Source: Thalassia testudinum
Lineage: Eukaryota > Streptophyta > Magnoliopsida > Alismatales > Hydrocharitaceae
Assembly: GCA_037157565.1 (NCBI GenBank)
Contig: JAZHRO010000046.1
Location: 17,644,501-17,708,500, forward strand
Length of the DNA: 64,000 bases
Reading direction: 5' to 3'
Position 1 is the stretch's first letter. Each line of letters opens with the position of its first letter. Made by a program: the position numbers and the translations under genes. Positions 23,787 to 37,087 of this stretch are shown piece after piece. The notes beneath the pieces were generated by a model. That model made no database searches. It saw nothing but the letters and a program-made list of their open reading frames with translations, and was not told the DNA's origin.

Positions 23787-25009
23787 AAACTAGGAGAAGG
23801 TCAGAAGGACTGGGGATAGAGACCCTACAGCACAACAAAACAAGGCTGTCCTTAAGTGGGGTAGCCTAAGGATCTACTGACTCCCAAAACCCACCTTAAG
23901 ACTATAAATGATTTACTCTACTTGCGTCTGTTTAATCCAACCAGTTAGAAGGAGGGACTAAGGAGAAGGTTCTTCCTTCGGCTTTCGCCTCCGGCTCCTA
24001 GTGTACCCCCCAGCCGTCGTCGTTTGATGCTACTCCCCTAGCTAAACATCAGATTAATCAGTACAAGTAGGTTAATCAAAAACAATCTCAGACTAGGCCC
24101 TGAAGAGCGAATAAAACCTTAAGGCCAACTTCTACTCAATTTTATTAAGGCCTGGGATTGTGGTGCTTATGGAATGTGATGGGACCTGAAAATGGGTTGT
24201 GCCCTTAATGATTGATTGAGATTTGTGTAAGTGCATGCACAATCAGGGTTTTCAAGCAAGATTATTTATAATGCGTGAATTTTAATGTTCAAATCTTGCT
24301 TAAGTAGCTTTTAGGGTTTCAAATTAGGTGAATTACAATCAATTTTCTAGGCAAACCAAGTTGTAAAACACGGGTGAAAATTATTTTCCTTTAAAATCAG
24401 AAAGAAAGTGGAGTGCCTGGAATATACCTAGATTGAAAACCCTAAGGAGGAGCTACTTGATGAGTTGGTTTTAAATAGAGTGGTGCGGCCCAAACAACTC
24501 AAACAATTGGCCACAATTGCACCAGTAAGTTAGGCACTAAAAAATGATTAACCTACAATGATTTCTACTCTGTTATGTGTTGCTTTGTGTGTATCGGTTC
24601 CACAGATCAGAACCCGGTTGAGTAGAAACAAATCAAGTTGATTAAGTGCCTTGAATGTGGGTGTGTGTTGTGTGTTTGTTGAAAATTACCGCACAAGATT
24701 ATCTTTTTGTTGTTTTTTTTATGAATGAGGGTGGAATGAATGTGAGTGGAAATCCAAATAACCAAACTATTCCTAGGATTTATGCAAACACCTAGGTTAA
24801 CTGGAATTTCGATTTAATGTGGCGAATGAAATCTATGGATGGGGGGAAGAATGGGGAGCACTTATAGTTGTCTTCAACTGCACTTTACTCCAGTCTACCG
24901 CTTGTTGATTCCTTGATGGAGGGCTTTGCAAAATAATAGACACAAGAGAAAGCAAGTTAGAAAATAATAAAGTTCAAGAAATGCGAAGAAAAAATCCGAA
25001 ATCATTGCC
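23787..25009 (-). other. Leader (5' UTR) of element B1
   Basis: About 1.2 kb with no ORF. It is shared with B2 (55419-56616), including the GGTTCCACAGATCAGAACC stem (24596-24614) and a C-rich block (23950-24060). Conservation between an element with gag-pol and one without suggests that the leader carries packaging or translation signals. Confidence 0.7.
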
Positions 25010-25027
25010 TCCCCGGCAACGGCGCCA
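25010..25027 (-). other. Primer binding site, element B1
   Basis: The minus strand reads TGGCGCCGTTGCCGGGGA, an exact complement of the 3' end of plant tRNA-Asp, three bases from the 5' LTR. Confidence 0.95.
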
Positions 25028-25030
25028 AAA

Positions 25031-26719
25031 TGTTGAACTCTTGAATTGCTACGCTAACGTGTTTGGTTTTAAAACCTTGTCATTGTAGCTTGAAAGCGAA
25101 GAATTCATGTTCAACAAATAAAATTTATACCAAAATTTGAATTTTGGGTCGAACACAGGGAGGCTACATCGATCTATGTTTGCAATTATATAATTTTTTA
25201 GAATTTTTGAAAAGTGAGACGATATAATTACCATGAAGCTATCAGACTAAAAGGAAGAGAGAGAGAGAAAGAGAGAAAGAGAGAGAGAGAAAGAGAACAT
25301 GCATTCAATATTTCAAATTGTTTATACAATCAAACCAAATAAAAGTTACACTAGAAAGTGGGAAATCAGCTACACTATAAAGTAGGAAAATTTTACACTA
25401 GAAAAGCTGTAAAGAAGAATGGGAGAGAAGTTATCTTCCTCTACGATTACTTGGAGGACAAGCCGGACGGGAAGACGCCTGGATGAAGGAGGACGGAGTA
25501 GGAAGAAGGAGGACGAAGCAGAAGAACGGGAATGGAGCAGCACGCCGTCGTCATCATGGGATCCACTTCCGAAGGGGGACGAAAATTTGGACTTTATCTC
25601 GCGAGGAGCATCCCGGGTGTGGGACAAGCTTCTCTTGAGCTTTGGAGAGGTAGAGAAGAGAAGGGATGAGAATTTTGTATGGAGGGGGTTTCCTTTTATA
25701 GTTGCAAGGAGTGGGGGCAAATTGGTCACTACATCTTTAAAACAATAAATAAGGGGTCTTTAGTGACGGATAAAACTGTCACTAAAGCCCCAATGTGGGT
25801 GTAGTGCCCGCTGCCCACGCGTGCTTGCTTAGCCACTCTCTCTCTCAACACATCTGCACGTTCAAAAAATCTCAGCTGTCCGATCGCGAGATTGGACGGC
25901 TTAGGATGCGCCTTCGCCTGCTGCTGTGTGCCTGCCTCAACGCGTACGATGGCACGTCCTCGCCTCGTGTGAAAAGCATGTGGCCGCTATTGGGAGATCT
26001 GAGCCGCCCGATGACGATCCAATGCATGCCCGCACTCGCTCACCTGCGCCCTTCTCCCCTTCGTCGCGGCTCGAACTCGCAGGGAACGTAATAATGCCTT
26101 CGACCGTTGCGCTACAGGGCGTGGATGGTCGAAAGGGCGAATTGTGGTGCGTCCGTTCACAGCCGATGGATCGAGATCCAATGGCAGAGAGGGAGCGGAT
26201 GCATAAGCTTCAATGGATGCATGCAGGAGTTTGGGCAGTCGAGATGGTGCCACGTGGCGCCATCTTGGCCGTCTGTCTTCTTGTTGTTGTAGATGGTGCC
26301 ACGGATGTCGGATTGACTCGATTTTTGCGTCGTTAGGCTGCGATCGTCGATCCAAATTCATCCGTGCTGTCGGATTTGTCATTTGAAGTGTGAATTTACA
26401 CCATTCTGGCCCTTGATCTTCTAGGGTTCCCCGATCACTATCTGATGCTATAGATGCCTGATTAGGGCAATCTTGGAATCGTTGAACTCCAGTTGTCACC
26501 CTGATCACATCCGTATGGTTGGATCTTTGATCCGAGGCCCCGATAAAAAGGTTTTCCCTATCCAAGCACATAAAAGGAGATAATTAACCTCCATTTTATT
26601 AAAACTACTCTAAATGCAAGATGATGCTTGTTATGCAATATTTATATCATGAAATGCAATCCTATGCTTAAGAACATGCATAAATAGACATCTTAAGTAG
26701 TGTAAATGTGTTTACATCA
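25031..26719 (-). repeat. Element B1 5' LTR
   Basis: 1689 bp. Same landmarks as the 3' copy: G-box palindrome (26242-26265), tRNA-like module (26066-26118), hairpin (25756-25791), TATA box (25692-25701), GA microsatellite (25256-25300). In the element's direction the tRNA-like module precedes the TATA box by about 370 bp. Confidence 0.93.
25692..25701 (-). promoter_or_regulatory. TATA box of element B1 5' LTR
   Basis: CTATAAAAGG on the minus strand, kept in all five family B LTRs in the window (15719, 25692, 49695 as CTATAAAAAG, 54263, 57377) and in F (60413-60421, TATAAAAGG). It is the likely Pol II core promoter, with transcription starting some 30 bases further on the minus strand. Confidence 0.75.
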
Positions 26720-26724
26720 CCGAG

Positions 26725-27598
26725 TCTGCCCCAGCCGACATGGACATTATAACTAGAAAGCTGGATAAGGTGGATCTACTCGATAAGAAGCTCGATGAAT
26801 TAATGTGAGCGAGATCTAGATTTGCTGGTAGCACTGCTCCATCTTACTCCTCTAAAGCATCCTGAGCCTGCTCTGCTCGTACATATCTAGTTACTCAGGA
26901 TGTTTTCTCTCCATCTTCGCTAGTTCCTGCATACCAGGAACCTGTTAACAATATGGATCTAGCACCGTACAATCAAGGTTACACACCACATGATGATGCA
27001 AGTGCGTATTATTTTGATGAATTTGCATCTAGTTCATCTTCGGCTTACGAAGATGTCAATGCCATTCAGGGATATAGGCAAAGCAACTCGTATTCTAAAA
27101 CATATAACCTGGTTGGCGCCGACATCCCATTTTCGCCTGGTCTGGTAATCCATAGAAACCAAGTGAAGTTCCACACTACCAAACCAGACAATATGGGAAT
27201 GCACAGAACACATATCCAAGGCAATAGCATTTCTGTCTCAGCAGCAACAAACACGCTCTATCTATCAGCCGCTACACCAAGCTGCCAACTACCCTCCAAA
27301 GCTGGCCGACCAATTGGAGTTGCTGAAGGAGGAATTGCAGGCATCAATTTGGAAATCTACTCATGACAACTTGTAAATAATGAAGGCAATGGCTGACGAA
27401 ATACAGCGCATACAGAACACGCAAAACCAAATGATGCAGGAACATAGATCACTGGGAGCTTTGCCCTCCCAACCTATCCCAAACACGAGATATGTGCAGA
27501 ATCAGGGTGCCCCGCCTAGATTCCAAGCACCACAAGGGCAGACACATGCTGTTATGCAAGCACCTCCCACACCTCCTGGTTATTGCCTTGGTTAGCCA
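26725..27598 (+). pseudogene. Element C gag, C-terminal part
   Basis: Gag resumes after the B1 insertion and its duplicated site. It reads MDIITRKLDKVDLLDKKLDELM, which aligns with KPDKVDLVAKRMEEL of B1 gag. A Ser/Tyr/Asn-rich linker (26953-27366) and a short Gln-rich helix (27380-27440) with a proline-rich tail follow. Stops near 26806 and 26863 and frame changes near 27366 and 27598 break it. No CCHC zinc knuckle is visible. Confidence 0.8.
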
Positions 27599-27909
27599 CC
27601 TTTGTTGTGAAGCTCTGTGTATCCATACTAACCCGCTCCTTTGCCCCTGCATGGACAGCTCACCGATGCAAAAGCTGTCACCTTAAGTAGCAGAAGGACT
27701 ACACAGGACACGCTACATAGGCAAGCAGATAATGATTTTCCCTACGCTATACCATGAGAAGACTCACAAGCCTCTTCCTCTCACAAGCCATCTTCATTAG
27801 ATAAGGGAAAGAAACCCATAGACCCTGAAATTCCCATCCCTTTTCCTGTAGCCCTAAAACGAGATTTAGCATGGAAAAGGACACGTGAAATTTTAAAGAC
27901 CTGAAATCT

Positions 27910-28748
27910 ATGTTCAAGGAAGTCCACAATCAGGTCCCTCTCCTTGAAGCGATAGATCACATCCTAGCTATTGCTAGGTTCTTTAAGGACTATTGTACTC
28001 TGAAGTGGGAACAATGGATCAGAAGACAAGTGGTATTATCTGAGGAAGCCAATGCAGTTATTTTAGCTGACTTACCGCCCAAGAAGAAGGACCCAGGAAC
28101 ACCACTAATCTCCTACATGTTGCAGGATTCCCCTTTCGATAAGGACCTTCTTGACTTGGGGTCATCCATCAACCTAACTCGCACCACAGTATTTGATCTA
28201 TTTCAATTTGGGGAGTTAAAACCCACCTCAATTACCATACAGTTGGCTGACCGATCTCTAAAAACACCAAGGGGGTGGTTGAAAATGTGATCGTAAAAGT
28301 CTAAGGATTCTGCTTTCTACCAGACTTTTTTGTTGTTGATATGGAGGTTCCTCCTAATCTCCATGATGAGATTATTCTAGGTCGCCCATTTCTGGCAATC
28401 GCCCGTGCAAACATCAACTGTGCATTGGGGTGCATGGAGATTGCCCTAGGAAACAAAAAGCTTAAACTAGACATTTTCAGGGCATCAAAGAACTTTGATT
28501 GTGATTTGGTCGAGGAGGATAGTGAAGATGAAGATTCAGCTTTCTGTGGGAACATTGGGCTCCTTTGCAGCGACCCAATGGCACATTCATCCTCACTATC
28601 ACGAGTCTTTGATTGCGATCCACACGAGACTAAGACTAATGATATACACATTTCGTCCCATGGAACTATTTGTCATGGGTGTTCATCTACTCTTAACACC
28701 CCTGATCCTAACTATCCTATCCTATCCAGCACTGATATCTTAAGATAG
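27910..28748 (+). pseudogene. Element C aspartic protease region
   Basis: The linker VPLLEAIDHILAIARFFKDY leads into PPKKKDPGTPLISYML and the protease active site LLDLGSSINLTRT, with the A of DLGA changed to S. ADRSLKTPRG follows and a frameshift near 28290 breaks the domain. The second half (EIILGRPFLAIARANINC, IALGNKKLKLDIF) continues from 28341. It would have cleaved the polyprotein inside the particle. It is inactive here because of the frameshift. Confidence 0.85.
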
Positions 28749-28754
28749 GAATAC

Positions 28755-31741
28755 ATGACCACTACAGGCGGATTCTTCATTAGTCAGGATCAGCAAATTT
28801 CCGCTATTATTTCCTCCCCTCCCATGCATAACCCTCCCCCTCAACCTACCCACCCTCCACTACTAGAGTTGCTACCCTTACCTGATTCACTCAAATATGT
28901 GTTTCTGGGAGAAAGTTTGACATATCCAGTGATTATCAATGCTCACTTGACTCCGAATCAGGAACACCAGTAGATCTCCATTTTGCAAGAACATAGGGTT
29001 GCTATCAAGTGGGGCATTACTGATCGCCATGGAATTTTCCCCTCATATTGCACTCACCATATCTACATTGATGAAGGGGTGAGACTGTCGAGACAACCTC
29101 AAAGATGCCTAACTACAAATATGTTGGAGGTTGTCAAGAAGGAGATCATTAAAAGGCTTGATGCGGATAATATCTATCCAATTTCTGACAGCCAGTGAGT
29201 CCCATTCAGATAGTGCCCAAAATGGCAAGACTCACTGTAATAAAAAATGAATTGGGTAAATCCATACCAACCTGCACAACGACTTCTTGGCAGGTCTGCA
29301 TTGACTACAGGAAGCTAAACTCGGCTACCAAAAAGGATCATTTTTCTTTGCCCTTTATTGATCTGATTCTAGAATGGCTAGCTAGGCGTTCTTCTGCTTT
29401 CTGGATGAATACTCTGGGTACAATCAAGTTGCAATCAACCTGGAAGACCAAGACAAGATGACTTCTACGTGTCCCTTTAGAACATTTGCTTTTAAGCGGT
29501 TGCCTTTCAGCCTCTACAATGGACTAGCTACCTTTCAGCGATGCATGATGGCCATCTTTCTAGACATGATTGGGGACTACGTAGAAGTGTTCATGGACGA
29601 CTTCTCCGTGTATGGAGATGATTTCTCTTCTTGTCTTAATAACATCACAAAAATTTTGAGGAGATGTATAGAGGTTAACCTAGTACATTCATGGGAGAAA
29701 AGTCATTTATGGTGAGGGATGGCATCGTGCTAGGTCACAGAATCTCCTCTGATGGAGTTGAGGTCGATCGAGCTAAGTTTGAAATCATTTCGCGATTACC
29801 TCTGCCTAGCTCGGTTAGGCAAATCAGCTCATTCTTAGGGCATGTCGAATTTTATCGAAGATTCATTCGAGATTTCTCAAAAATTTCTCGTCCATTAATG
29901 TATCTTCCGGTGACCGATAGGCCCTTGGAGTTTGACTCCTCATGTCTCAGTGTTTTCAAGACCTTACAAAGCACTATCTCCAGTGCACCTATTCGCCAAC
30001 CCCCCAACTAGTCACTCGACTTCGAGATGATGTGTGACGCTTCTAACTTCGCTATTAGAGCCATTCTTGGCCAGTGTCGGGAGCACCATCCATTTGTAAT
30101 ATACTACGCTAGCAAAATGCTGAATGAGGCCCAGCATAACTATACAATCAATGAGAAAGAATTGCTAGCCATAGTATTCGGGTTGGAGAAATTTAGGTCA
30201 TACTTACTCGGGTCTAAAGTTATCATCTACACTGACCATTCCACCCTTCGGCATTTGTTGGCAAAGAAGGATGCCAAACACCACCTTATTAGATGTATCC
30301 TTCTTTTAAGGGAGTTTAATGTCGAAATCCACGACAAAGCCGGAGCAAATATTGTTGTAGCATACTACTTGTCTCGACTTGACCCAAACTACATTCCGTA
30401 CTCCCCGTCGATATCAAACTAATTTCCAAATGAGTCTCTGCTATCTATCAACTCTGTTGAGCTTCCTTGGTATGTTGATATAGCAAACTATCTTGTCTCA
30501 GGTGGGCTACCTGCGGGATTATCCAAGGATCAAAAGCTCAAATTTATATTAGAGGCTAAATTCTATTTTTGGGATGACCCATTGCTCTTTCGACATTAGG
30601 GCTAATCAGATCATCCGTAGATGCATCCTTGATTCGAAAATCTCTAGTGTGATATCCTTCTGCCACAACTATGCGTGTTGGGGTCATTTCTTAAGCAAAA
30701 AAATCGCTGCAAAGATTTTGCAGTCGAGATTTTTCTGGCCAATCATTTTCAGAGATACACACAAGTTTGCCAAGTGCTGTAAGCAATGCCAGGCAGTCGA
30801 TTCTATGACCTAGAGAGATATGATGCCTCTATAATCCATTCTAGTCATAGAAGTGTTTGACATCTGGGGCATCGACTTTATGGGACCTTTCTTGAACTTG
30901 CATGGCTTTGAGTACATACTCCTCATAGTAGACTGTCTCAAAGTGGGTAGAAGCAATCTCGGCAAGACGAGCTGATCATAAGACTATTATATCCTTTGTC
31001 CGAGAATTTATTTTTGCGAGATTTGAAGTTCCCCGTGCCCTGGTAAGTGATGGGGGAAGCCACTTCATCCATGCCCATTTCAAGTCATTATTGAAAAAAT
31101 ATGGGGTGTAGCACTGCATTGCTACCCAATATCACCCATAGACCAATGGGCAGGCTGAAGTATCAAACTGTCAAATCAAGCTTATCCTTCAAAAGTTGGT
31201 TAGACCTGATAGGAAGGATTGGTCCAATTGATTGATTGATGCATTATGGGCATATCGGACCGCATACAAGGCCTCGCTGTGGAGCTGGAGCACCATAGTG
31301 TATGGAAAGGCCTATCACCTTCCTGTGGACTTGGAGCTTCGTGCCTTTTGGGTGATGCAGAAGTGTAATTTTAACCACGAGGCTAGAGGTTATGAAAGAA
31401 AGCTCCAACTCAGTGAGTTAAAGGAGATTAGGTGGGAAGCTTACAAGAATTCAAAAATATATAAAGACAAGACAAAAGCTTTCCATGATTGACACATCCG
31501 GAGGAACGAGTTCGCACCTAACCAGCAGGTTTGGTTGTTTGACTCCCAACTTAAATTCTTTGCGGGAAACCTCAAGTCCAAGTGGATTGGGATGTTCCTA
31601 GTGGTCCACCCATATCCTAACGGGGTGGTCCAAATTAGAGACCCAAAATTTGGGCAAATTTTTATAGTTAATGGCCAGTCCCTCAAACCATTCTTTGCTC
31701 AGGAACCACCTCCTGTTGACGAAAGGATACATCTTCTTTAG
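28755..31741 (+). pseudogene. Element C RT-RNase H-integrase
   Basis: RT begins at about 28983 (IDEGVRLSRQPQR, VVKKEIIKRLDADNIYP), then CIDYRKLN (near 29300), CPFRTFAFKRLPFSLYN and FMDDFSVYGDDF (29458-29715). RNase H runs 30027-30422, with CDASNF, NEKELLAIVF and YTDHSTL, but the last aspartate is lost (VVAYYLSR for VVxDHLSR). The integrase zinc finger is at 30574-30813, the core has [11 protein letters not shown] (about 30860), VSDGGSHF (31040) and QAEVSN (31150), and the C-terminal domain ends at the TAG at 31741. At least eight stops or frameshifts make it a pseudogene. Confidence 0.92.
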
Positions 31742-33495
31742 GACATATGACTGATGAGTTGCCCAGCTGGAGGAGTTAAGCTCAACACGTATACATATAT
31801 ACATACCATATATACATAGCATATTTCATTTACGCATAATGTTTTGCAAATTATTTTGCATATTGTGTATGGCATTGCAGTAATGACATGATCTCAATGA
31901 CAACTCAAAAGTAGTTACAGGTGATTTCTATCCATATACACTCGGCCTTATTTCTTTTATTCATGCATGAGGACATGCAAACACTTAGGCATGGGGGGTT
32001 AGTCCATAAAAATTGAAATTTTTTGCCAATAATTTGGGCATTAGATTGCTTTATCAAGAGGTTTTATTAGAGAATTATTCTTTAGTGGATTCGTAGACTT
32101 AGAATCCTGTATAATTTCATACTTACATGTAGAATTTTCAATTGATCTACTGTGAAAACTGATAGACATCTCTAGTTTGCCGAGAAGTAGCATTGCTTCT
32201 TCTCCTAAACCCTTGGATAGCAATCAGGGAATCAAGTGAATCATCTTCTAGTAGATCCACCAAAACATATGTGAGATGAGAGTAGAGAGTCTACTGGTGC
32301 TCTAAGGCTAGTGTAAGGAATCTTTAATCTTTAAGAATTGAAAAAAGATACTTAGAGATGGGCATTGTTTTTGGCCTCAATTCCTGCGTACTATATTTAT
32401 GAGAAGTTCCATACAAGAGCCACCAAATAAGGCAAAAGCATAGAGAGCAGGTTTTGATAAAACTAGGATTGAGGTGGATGGTCACAACCGTCCTCTACGG
32501 AATCCTCGGCTGAAGCAGGTTATTGATGTCAAGGTCAGAAATACGTCATCCTATCCATTCCCTACCAGGTGTTGAGACCAGGCACCTCCACCAAATAAGC
32601 CACCCGAGATCCTCTTGGTCACCCCCAAAAATCCCAAATAATGCCTCGTGAATAAAAGTATGTATGTCGTGTTGAATTGTTGCATTATGTTATGTTGGTA
32701 ATGGCATTGTGCCAGCAAATATATATATAAAAAAAACATACAAAAGGGATATTTGCTTGTAGAAAAAAACAAGAAGAAGAAAAACATGTTATGTTAAGAA
32801 GTTTGAATTATGTAAGTCAAAATGTTTCGAGGGAAAAACATCTACCACCCTCATGAACCACCAAATACAGCCTAAACCTGTTTTCTGTATTTCTGACCGC
32901 CGGAATGTGGGCTGAGGAGTCTGACTTAGTTGTAGGATTATCATAACCTAGTTAAAGTGTAATGCCATGTAAGACCACCAAATATAGTTGCAAATCTGGT
33001 AAGATGTGAGCTCAGGGAAAAAAAAGAAATAAAAGTGAGAGAAAGAGAAAAAAGAAAAAGTACAAAAGATTAAAGAGAGCACAATTTTCCAGCCCTTCTC
33101 AACGTTAAGTTATTCAATAATCTAATAATGTAGATTCTGAAATATTGGTCTCTATGTAGCACCAGAAGCGAGTGAGCCACCAAATACAAATCTAGTTAAG
33201 TCAGACCTCTTCTACCTAAGCCAAAAGTCGGGGCTAAAATAAGAGAATATTTTATATCCCCACAAGAAGAGGCTTGCCCATCACAATAGAATTTTACTAG
33301 TGGGCAAGTACAAACTTTAAATGTATATCAACTCTTCGCTTGGATCCGCTGCGGAAGCTACATCATATGTACATTGTCATCTCGATTATGAATTTTTGGA
33401 TGAAACAAAAAGAAATCAACCTTTAGTTAAACTCTTGATAAAATGCATTTAGTCTTCCCCTTGCTAGGGACTAGCAAGATTTAGGCATGCGGGTA
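31742..33495 (+). other. 3' noncoding block of element C
   Basis: About 1.75 kb without an ORF. It has GAGGACATG and TTAGGCATGGGGGG (31969-31998), CACCAAATA motifs at 32421, 32589, 32859, 32976 and 33178, and TTGCTAGGGACTAGCAA (33461-33477) followed by TTAGGCATGCGGGTA beside the LTR. The landmarks match those in A and D although the sequence between them is diverged. Confidence 0.78.
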
Positions 33496-35036
33496 TGATT
33501 GCATAGCAATCATAGGCCTTAATTCGCCTGAATTAAGCCAGAACATAGCTTAACATGAACATTCTGCATGCATATGCATCGTATGCTACATCATAGTTGA
33601 TATATGTGTTTTATGCATAAAACTATGCTATTTGGGAGGTATCACTCGTTGCAAGTAATTCAATGTTGCGGATGACTGATCCAACCACATCGATCTATTT
33701 AGAACTACGACGGGAGTCCAACACTTCCAAGATCGCATCAACCAGACTCTCGTAGCACTCTAGGGAATCCGTAGAAGATCAAGACCCAAGGGACAATTTA
33801 AAGAGGATTCGGACATCGAATGGCAAATCCAATTACATGGATGGATCCGGATCGATGTTCGTAGCCCAACGGCATAGAAATCAGTTCATTCGGATGCCTA
33901 CATCCCCAGATACAAGGAAAAGAAGATGAACAGCCATGATGGCACCACATGGCGCCATCACAGCTGCTCCCTCACCAACACCCCATCCAAGAAGGACGCA
34001 TCGCACGCTATGGGCTGTTGGATCTCCGTCCAACGGCCACAAGCTCGGCACATCGCCTGCCCATATCGGATAAGCTTAAATAGAAACAAACAAGTATATA
34101 TAATAAAAAGTTTGTGCAGTGCGTTGGCTCACATGCGCACGCGTAAGTGCAGGACATGGGTTCGAGCCGTGCGCTATGCAAAAATTGAAGCGGCATTGGC
34201 TGTGCAGGCAAATGCTAGTGCAATTGCGCGATCAGAGGGCAGAGGCACAATCACGTGGCACGATCAGGGTGCACTACGGGCGAATGCGCGATTGCACGCG
34301 TTTTGCGAGATTTGGATGGCAAGGCAGGTATGCGTAAGCTGTTCGATTGTAAGATCAGACAGCTAAGGTTGAAGCGCTGAGAAGAGGTGAGTGGTGAAGG
34401 CGAAAATGCGAATGGCATGCACGAGCGATCTGCTACCGTGTGATGGAGATCGATGCTCCACGAAGCACCACGTGGCAGCATCAAAGCTAATCAAGGGAAA
34501 AAAAAGGATTTGGAAGGCTTTTGCACGTGATTAAGGGGGCCAAAAGCCCTCTTTACCCCCCACTGAAGCTATAAAAAGAGCCCAAAGGGCCCCCCCTTGA
34601 AGGCATTCCTTCATTCTCTTCTTCTTCCTCCTTCTTCAACCTTTCTTTCTTCTTCTTCTTCCCGCCTTCTCTGCATCCCCATCTGAAGTGTCCGTTGGGC
34701 CACCCCGATGGATTGCTGTTGTTCCTCTCAACCTCTCCAAAAAGCCACCACGAACCACCCGTGGTGCCCTTGTTCTGTTATAACAGTAGTTTGCTTTATG
34801 TTTTATTCAAGTACATGTATCCAGTTTATGTTCAATCTCTTCTTATGATATAAATATTGTGATTGATTATTCCTTTCACTTAGCCTTTATATTTGAAATA
34901 AATGCATGTAATCAAAAGTTCTTTTTGCCTCCCTGTGATTGACCGAGACTCGCCAGTTCCGTTAATTCTTTGCTCGAGACGTATTTCACTCTATACTACA
35001 ATGTGTTCATCTTTTAAATGATCTACGCCATGAACA
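33496..35036 (+). repeat. Element C 3' LTR
   Basis: 1541 bp, TGATTGCATAGCAATC to CATGAACA, matching 11404-12939. It has a good TATA box (CTATAAAAAG, 34569-34578) followed by a pyrimidine-rich tract, a G-box-like palindrome near 33937-33968 (core CCACATGG) and the decayed tRNA-like module (34107-34176). The 146-codon frame at 33926 is not a gene. Confidence 0.92.
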
Positions 35037-35041
35037 AACAT

Positions 35042-37082
35042 GTGTCTACTTCAGCTCTGGTCTAGCTCTACCCAGCTCCACTTAGCTCACAACAGTTGAA
35101 TTCCCACTAGCTTAAATACTACTTACCTACTTAGTAGCTAAGCTAGCTCGGGAGTTCACATCAGAGGCAGTTCTAGCTCAACCTAGCTTTAGTTAGGTTG
35201 AAACCAGCTCAACATAGCTCAACTGCCCAAGCTTTGCTGCTAGTAGAAGAACTAGCTAGCTAAGCTGACTAGCTAAGTCATCATGAAGACCTCCTTAGCA
35301 AATTCAACACTAATGCAACACCATACAGCTCTTCCTTAGCTCCTCTTCCCTAAATCCTAATTTCTCCCACCTCCTCCTCTACTCATGTACTAGCTAAGCT
35401 AGCTTAGCTAAAACAATCACTACATGACCATCCACCACCTACCTAAACCCTAACCTCCACCCTAACTCTACTCCAAGTCCACCACCTAAACTAACCACCA
35501 ACCTCCACCTATAGTTGGCACCACCACCCCTGCATCTCTTCACACCACTACCTCCAAGAGCCACCACAAATGTGGCACCAACTTTCCCTCCAAAACCCAT
35601 TCATATCACCACCATCCATCTCCTTTTTAACCCATCTCCATCATCCACCTAACCCCCTTCTAGAAGCCCTTTTTCGTTCCAACTCAAGAGGAACCAAAAG
35701 GGAGCAACCACCACTTAACTACACCATTGAGTTGGTGCCAAAATAGTCTACCCACGCCCTTCCATTTTGGTGCCAACTCCACCTTATATCTCCACTAGAC
35801 ATGCCACCCAACAACCATCATCCAACCCATCCTCATCCTTCAAAAGTGGTGCCAACCCTTAAACTCACCAAAAAATGGTGCCAAACCTATCCAGCCCAAC
35901 CATAACCACCACTCAAGACACCCCTACCAGTGGCACCAACCTAATTTAACCCTTCATCCATTAACCACCCTCCTAAGCCTTCATCATAACCCTACAAGAC
36001 ACCACACAACACTTTAACCCTAGTCTCCACCTAGGGTTGGTGCCAACTCTTAGAAGCCTCTTCATTTTGGAGCCATTAACCCAACCCTAGGATCCAATAA
36101 CCACCCCCTATAAGACATCCTAGCCATCCATCTTTTAACCATACCAACACCACTACCCATCCAATAAAAAGACCAACAACTACCTGTTTCAAATCATCCT
36201 AGGTTACATTTTTTCTCCACCTAGATCTACCATAAGCAATGTCCAAGGAAGGAAGGAGAGGAGGAGGAAGATTAGGGAGACAATTTTTCTCCTTGGTGCC
36301 TTCAACTTCTTCTTCCTTATGTCATCACCTAACTAATGAGGAAGGCTAGGCAAGGAGGAAATCTAGAGGAGGAGCAAAGAGGGTGGTCCATGACACCTTA
36401 AGGAGGAGTTTTTGGAGTGGAAATCTTCCATGCTAGGAGGGGCTAGGCAGGCCCATCTAGGGCTTGCCAAAAGGAGGGAAAGCCAGGAATAGGGGCAAGC
36501 TTCCTTCAACCTAGGGGCAACCTGAGTTGGAGAGGAAACTCTGCAACATCATCATCACCTTCTTCATAAGCTTTCTTCTACATTATCTATGTATTTTGTT
36601 GCATGGTAGTTTAGTGTTTGATTTTTTTGTTGGAGATTACAAGTGGGAATTCCTTTCACTTGTGAGTTCTCCAACCTCGTTGTAAAACAATTTCATTTAA
36701 AAAGAATTCCTATACTATTCTTCTAAAAAGCTTGTGTTGCTCTTTTGTTGTGACTTGTTCTCCATTATTCTAAGCATTCCTTTCTTGGAGTGAGTTGGAG
36801 AGACAAGGCACTTGGTTTATTTTCTCATAATTCAAATTCATGTTTCTCTCCACATTTGTTTTGCCCGTATTCAAAAACCCTAAAAAGTATATATTTCAAA
36901 ATCCGAAAAAGAAAGTTGATTTCCTAATATCAAGTGTGAATTTTGTTAAAAGCATTCCTACCCTTGGGATGACCCGAATACTTTTCCCAAGTACTCGGAT
37001 TTTACAAATTTAAAAGCGATCCAAATTGCGAGTTGCAACAACTTAATTCATAATTTTTATAATTCAGACATTTTCATGATCA
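35042..37082 (+). repeat. Solo LTR E1, right part
   Basis: Continues the LTR broken at 11403. It contains TAGCTC/AGCTAAGCT-rich sequence (35050-35410), a CCACC/GGTGCCAAC-rich tract (35420-36200), a purine-rich GGAGGA tract (36240-36500) and an AT-rich end ending TTTTCATGATCA. The last 90 bases align with the E2 LTR end seen in reverse at 38260-38345. GGTAA follows (37083-37087) and no primer site, as expected of a solo LTR. No gene. Confidence 0.8.
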
Positions 37083-37087
37083 GGTAA

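Larger units (their letters stand above)
15061..26719 (-). mobile_element. Element B1, complete OTA/Athila-like gypsy retrotransposon
   Basis: 11,659 bp on the minus strand: 5' LTR 25031-26719, primer site 25010-25027, leader, gag-pol 23786-18137, 3' noncoding block, polypurine tract, 3' LTR 15061-16749. Both LTRs are 1689 bp. The first ~130 aligned bases at their left ends show 8 differences, so the insertion is not recent. It is flanked by CCGGG (15056-15060) and CCGAG (26720-26724), a 5-bp TSD with one mismatch. It is inserted antisense in the gag of element C. Confidence 0.95.
11404..35036 (+). mobile_element. Element C, complete OTA/Athila-like gypsy retrotransposon (interrupted)
   Basis: Two LTRs (11404-12939, 33496-35036), primer site 12943-12960, gag-pol in the standard order and a polypurine tract define the element. 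Without B1 and its duplicated site it is about 11.97 kb. It is flanked by GACAT (11399-11403) and AACAT (35037-35041), a TSD with one mismatch. B1 interrupts gag at 15060/26720. Coding sequence is degraded by many stops and frameshifts. C sits inside solo LTR E1. Confidence 0.93.
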
